DNA of 64,000 nucleotides from Phellopilus nigrolimitatus (Eukaryota > Basidiomycota > Agaricomycetes > Hymenochaetales > Hymenochaetaceae), in NCBI GenBank assembly GCA_021029095.1, contig JAJOHG010000003.1, positions 310,001 to 374,000 on the forward strand, read 5' to 3'. Positions within the stretch are counted from its first letter, which is position 1. Each line of letters starts with the position of its first letter. The position numbers and the translations under genes are program-made. Under the pieces are notes generated by a model, which saw only the letters and a list, made by a program, of their open reading frames with translations, did no database searches and had not been told where the DNA came from. Positions 61,450-64,000 of this stretch are shown here, one piece after another.

Positions 61450-63172
61450 ATGGCGATAACATTCTCGGAGTACCTGGCTATGCTCGGGACAGCTCTATCC
61501 CAACAGCAGGGCCCTCACCTTGCCTATTTACTCCGGCCGACAAGTCCACACGCGAAAGATTTGATAAAAGAGTTCCGAAATCCAACAGTACGTCTGTCGG
61601 CGATGTGGCAGTATTGTGTCACGTAGCTAAACCAACACGTTGACGTCTGGCAGCGTCAAACACTTTCGGTTTATGAGGGCTCCTTGATCTCTCCTTGGGA
61701 CGAAATTGCAATTTCTTATGTTCTGGTCGTGAACTTCGTCGCGAAAGATCGCTCAGCTGACGCGTTCAAAGAACAGTCACAACTTGTCTCGTGTGCAGTT
61801 TCTTCTTGATAGGCGTGGCCTGTGAATAATTCTGACACTGAATTGTTTCGTTGACAGTTCATTCTATCGTTTTTTTACGAACAACACTGGATGGACACTT
61901 TCCGCATTATTTGCTATCTTGAGGGATCTCCGGGATATTGCCTATGATGTGAGTCGAAGCCTGCACTGAGTATATATCGGTCCCTCAATGAATAAACCAG
62001 GCAGACATTGCTACCCATAAGACCGATTGCATGGAGGAGGCAGCTCGTATTATCACAAAAGCATTCACGCACTGCGTAGTGGACCGGTATGTAGCTAACC
62101 AATACTCTTGCAAACTGGTTTTAGCTGGATTACATAACAAGGGCATCACCAGCCGCTGAGTCGCGCAAATGGGGTGTTTATTATGTTGTGGGCCTAGTGA
62201 TGAAATGTTATTTTCGAGTGAGTCTGTCGACGGAAACTTAGAACATTTCCTCTGACGAAGATCTCAGGTCAAACGAATTGCTCTTTCTCGAAACATCCTC
62301 CGCGCCCTGGAAGCAAACAAAGATATACCGCCATTGTCGTCATACCCAAGAGCGCATCAAGTACGTATAGAAATTCTATATACAGTGCTCAGTTTTAATC
62401 GTGGTTTAATGTGTAGGTCACCTACAGGTATTACATAGGGGTTATAGCATTTCTCAACGAAGAGTTTGAAAAGGCAAATAATTCATTCTGTGTCCGTACA
62501 GCGCGATTTAACAATTATGTTTTAGGCTGAACAAGAGCTGACCCTTTCCTTTTATAACTGCCAGGTTGATTCACAGATGAATCAACAGTATGTGTCTCCG
62601 CTTCCAATCTCTACTCCGCTAACGTTTGATATCAGACGAATACTTTCTTATCTGATTCCTCTACGTATTCTTCGAGGCCATCTGCCGTCCGATGAGCTTC
62701 TTGGACGGTTCCCTTTACTATCAGAGGTTTATTCCCCGTTTATCACGGCTATTCGAAAGGCAGACATAAAAGCATATGACGTTGCTTTGTTCAAGTGGGA
62801 GAAAAAGCTGTTGGAGCTCAACGCCTGGTTGATCTTCGAACGAGCTCGTGAGCTCGTGATGCGAGGATTATTTCGAAAAGTGTAAGGTTCTTCATAATTT
62901 CCATGCGCTTTACATTTTTTGACGAGAATAAATTAATTTGCAGATGGATTTTACTTGACAAGAACACGCGAATACCAATACATATGTTCCATTGCGCCAT
63001 ACGAGTCGTTGGGATGAGAGTTGAAGTCGAGGAAATCGAATGCTTTGTGGCCAACATGATTTACAAGGGCTTGATTCGGGGTTATATCTCGCATGAGAAA
63101 CAGATGGTGGTCCTCGCTACCAGCAGTGCGTTTCCGAGACTTGCTGATCGAAAAAATCCCTACATATCTTAA
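61450..63172 (+). CDS. CSN12: PCI-domain protein, Csn12/Thp1 (PCID2) family
   Basis: PCI-domain protein of the family that contains yeast Csn12 and Thp1 and animal PCID2, acting in TREX-2 linked mRNA export or COP9 signalosome-like complexes. The start is MAITFSEYLAMLGTALSQQQ, followed by HAKDLIKEFRNPTRQTLSVY and SLISPWDEIAISYVLVVNFV. Helical repeats include ADIATHKTDCMEEAARIITK, RKWGVYYVVGLVMKCYFRVK and YRYYIGVIAFLNEEFEKAEQ. The PCI/winged-helix end reads RRILSYLIPLRILRGHLPSD, LNAWLIFERARELVMRGLFR, TRIPIHMFHCAIRVVG, then ECFVANMIYKGLIRGYISHE, and ends ADRKNPYIS. Nine or so short introns are present. Csn12 versus Thp1/PCID2 orthology is not settled by eye. Confidence 0.87.
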
Positions 63173-63457
63173 CTTATGCTTTGTCAAAAACCGACAACTC
63201 GGATAAAGTCGCTGTCATCATGTTATTCATAATACTTATGGCCCATCGGAAATGGGCCTTCTTATAATGTTTCGTCGCTGGGCCGAATACCGTATACGCT
63301 GAACCAAATATCGTGACCATCGAGGACAACGCAGCTTACGTAAGTCAAACTGGACATGTGCTTCAGGCAGTCCAACTACACTCCGTAATGGGCCTCTTCG
63401 GAACTCTGACTGTATGCGATCCTTTCATCACAATTCTCTCTTGTTCTATAACGATCT

Positions 63458-64000
63458 ATGGGTAACACGTCGTCGTCGTCGCCGTCCAAGCTGAGAAGAG
63501 ATAAGTCTTTGATTTCGAGACCTCGAGCACTGGGGCTGCTTAGTTCTTCAAGCTCAACGCAGCCGTTGGGTCCCGAACTTCTCATTTCCCCATATCCGAA
63601 CCAGAGCCCGAACCACAGCCAGGCCTCCTTCCATGCCTCTCAAGCCTCCCGGAGAGCAACATTCAGTGCGTCAGAAACAAGTCTGCTATCAGCCGAAGCT
63701 GCGGATGTACGGAGGACGAGGTCAGCGAATGTGTCTGGGCCAAACAGGGATGATAGAGCCAGTGTGCTTTTAGGTCCACCGCCGCCCTACGCTCAGGCAG
63801 ATGCTTCGTCGTCGAATCTTCATCTTGTAAATTCAGAGACTCGTGACGGTCATCTAGCTGTTTCGGATGGTATTCACCGAACGAAGGGCCATAAAAGAGC
63901 TGTGTCTGCTAGTGCAGTGACGCCTGGAAGTCGAAGAGATCCAGGAGCGCATACAACACTTCAAGTACGCAGTAATAGTATAACAGCGAGCCGATCTGCG
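63458..64000 (+). CDS. N-terminal part of a probable myristoylated disordered protein
   Basis: An open frame starts at ATG 63458 and stays open to the window edge without a stop, 181 codons. MGNTSSSSPSKLRRDKS fits the N-myristoylation pattern (Gly at position 2, Ser at position 6, basic residues after), suggesting attachment to a membrane. The rest is Ser/Pro/Arg-rich and disordered, with LGPPPPYAQADASSS and RTRSANVSGPNRDDR. No domain is reached before the edge. The function cannot be guessed. The start is supported by the myristoylation motif and the sharp onset of a coding-like frame; 285 bases separate it from the previous stop. Confidence 0.65.
   Translation, partial: MGNTSSSSPSKLRRDKSLISRPRALGLLSSSSSTQPLGPELLISPYPNQSPNHSQASFHASQASRRATFSASETSLLSAEAADVRRTRSANVSGPNRDDRASVLLGPPPPYAQADASSSNLHLVNSETRDGHLAVSDGIHRTKGHKRAVSASAVTPGSRRDPGAHTTLQVRSNSITASRSA

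Overview
The window is nuclear DNA of a filamentous basidiomycete, most likely a mushroom-forming Agaricomycete. Genes are dense and lie on both strands. Almost all are split by 45-65 base GT..AG introns, and the proteins are typical fungal families (GATA factor with a fungal-style finger, Flc/TRP-like channel, Dsc E3 ligase subunit, mitochondrial GatB, RlpA-like secreted protein). The species cannot be named from the sequence. No tRNA, rRNA, CRISPR array, intact transposon or viral gene was seen.

Layout, left to right. 0-10 kb: 5' part of an importin-11/Kap120 gene (-), LOA1-type lysophospholipid acyltransferase (+), cystathionine gamma-synthase-like enzyme (-), nuclear poly(A) polymerase (-). 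10-16 kb is more accessory: F-box/LRR-like protein (-), membrane-anchored beta-helix protein (-), a two-copy hairpin repeat, and what looks like the relic of a P-loop GTPase gene (-). 16-21 kb: splicing factor IST3 (-) and eIF3d (+) fired from one 126-base promoter, then DSC2 (-). 21-30.5 kb: NTF2-like conserved fungal protein (+), a GC-rich repeat-bearing convergent gap, a GATA transcription factor (-) and an ING-type PHD chromatin reader (-) with unusually long introns. 30.5-33.7 kb has no convincing gene. 33.7-47.2 kb: Flc/TRP-like channel (+), CNH-like protein (-), Kelch-propeller multi-pass membrane protein (+), large disordered fungal protein (-). 47.4-64 kb: ER-type Hsp90 ending in HDEL (-), aspartyl aminopeptidase (-) divergent from UTP12 (+), RlpA-like secreted protein (-), mitochondrial GatB (+), DsbA-like protein (-), PCI-domain Csn12/Thp1 protein (+), and the start of a probably myristoylated protein (+).

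There is no operon or metabolic cluster. Most genes are housekeeping: nuclear transport, mRNA 3' end formation, splicing, translation initiation, ribosome assembly, mitochondrial tRNA charging and ER quality control. The only physical coupling visible is several short head-to-head promoters. I found no clear new system. The observations most worth following are the ER Hsp90 paralogue in a fungus, the acyltransferase lacking the usual NHX4D histidine, the Kelch plus multi-TM protein, the probable frameshift in the ING tail, the GTPase relic with a neighbouring hairpin repeat, and two GC-AG introns. Spliced coordinates were worked out by eye. Where exons are not listed, the span is from start codon to stop codon and includes introns.
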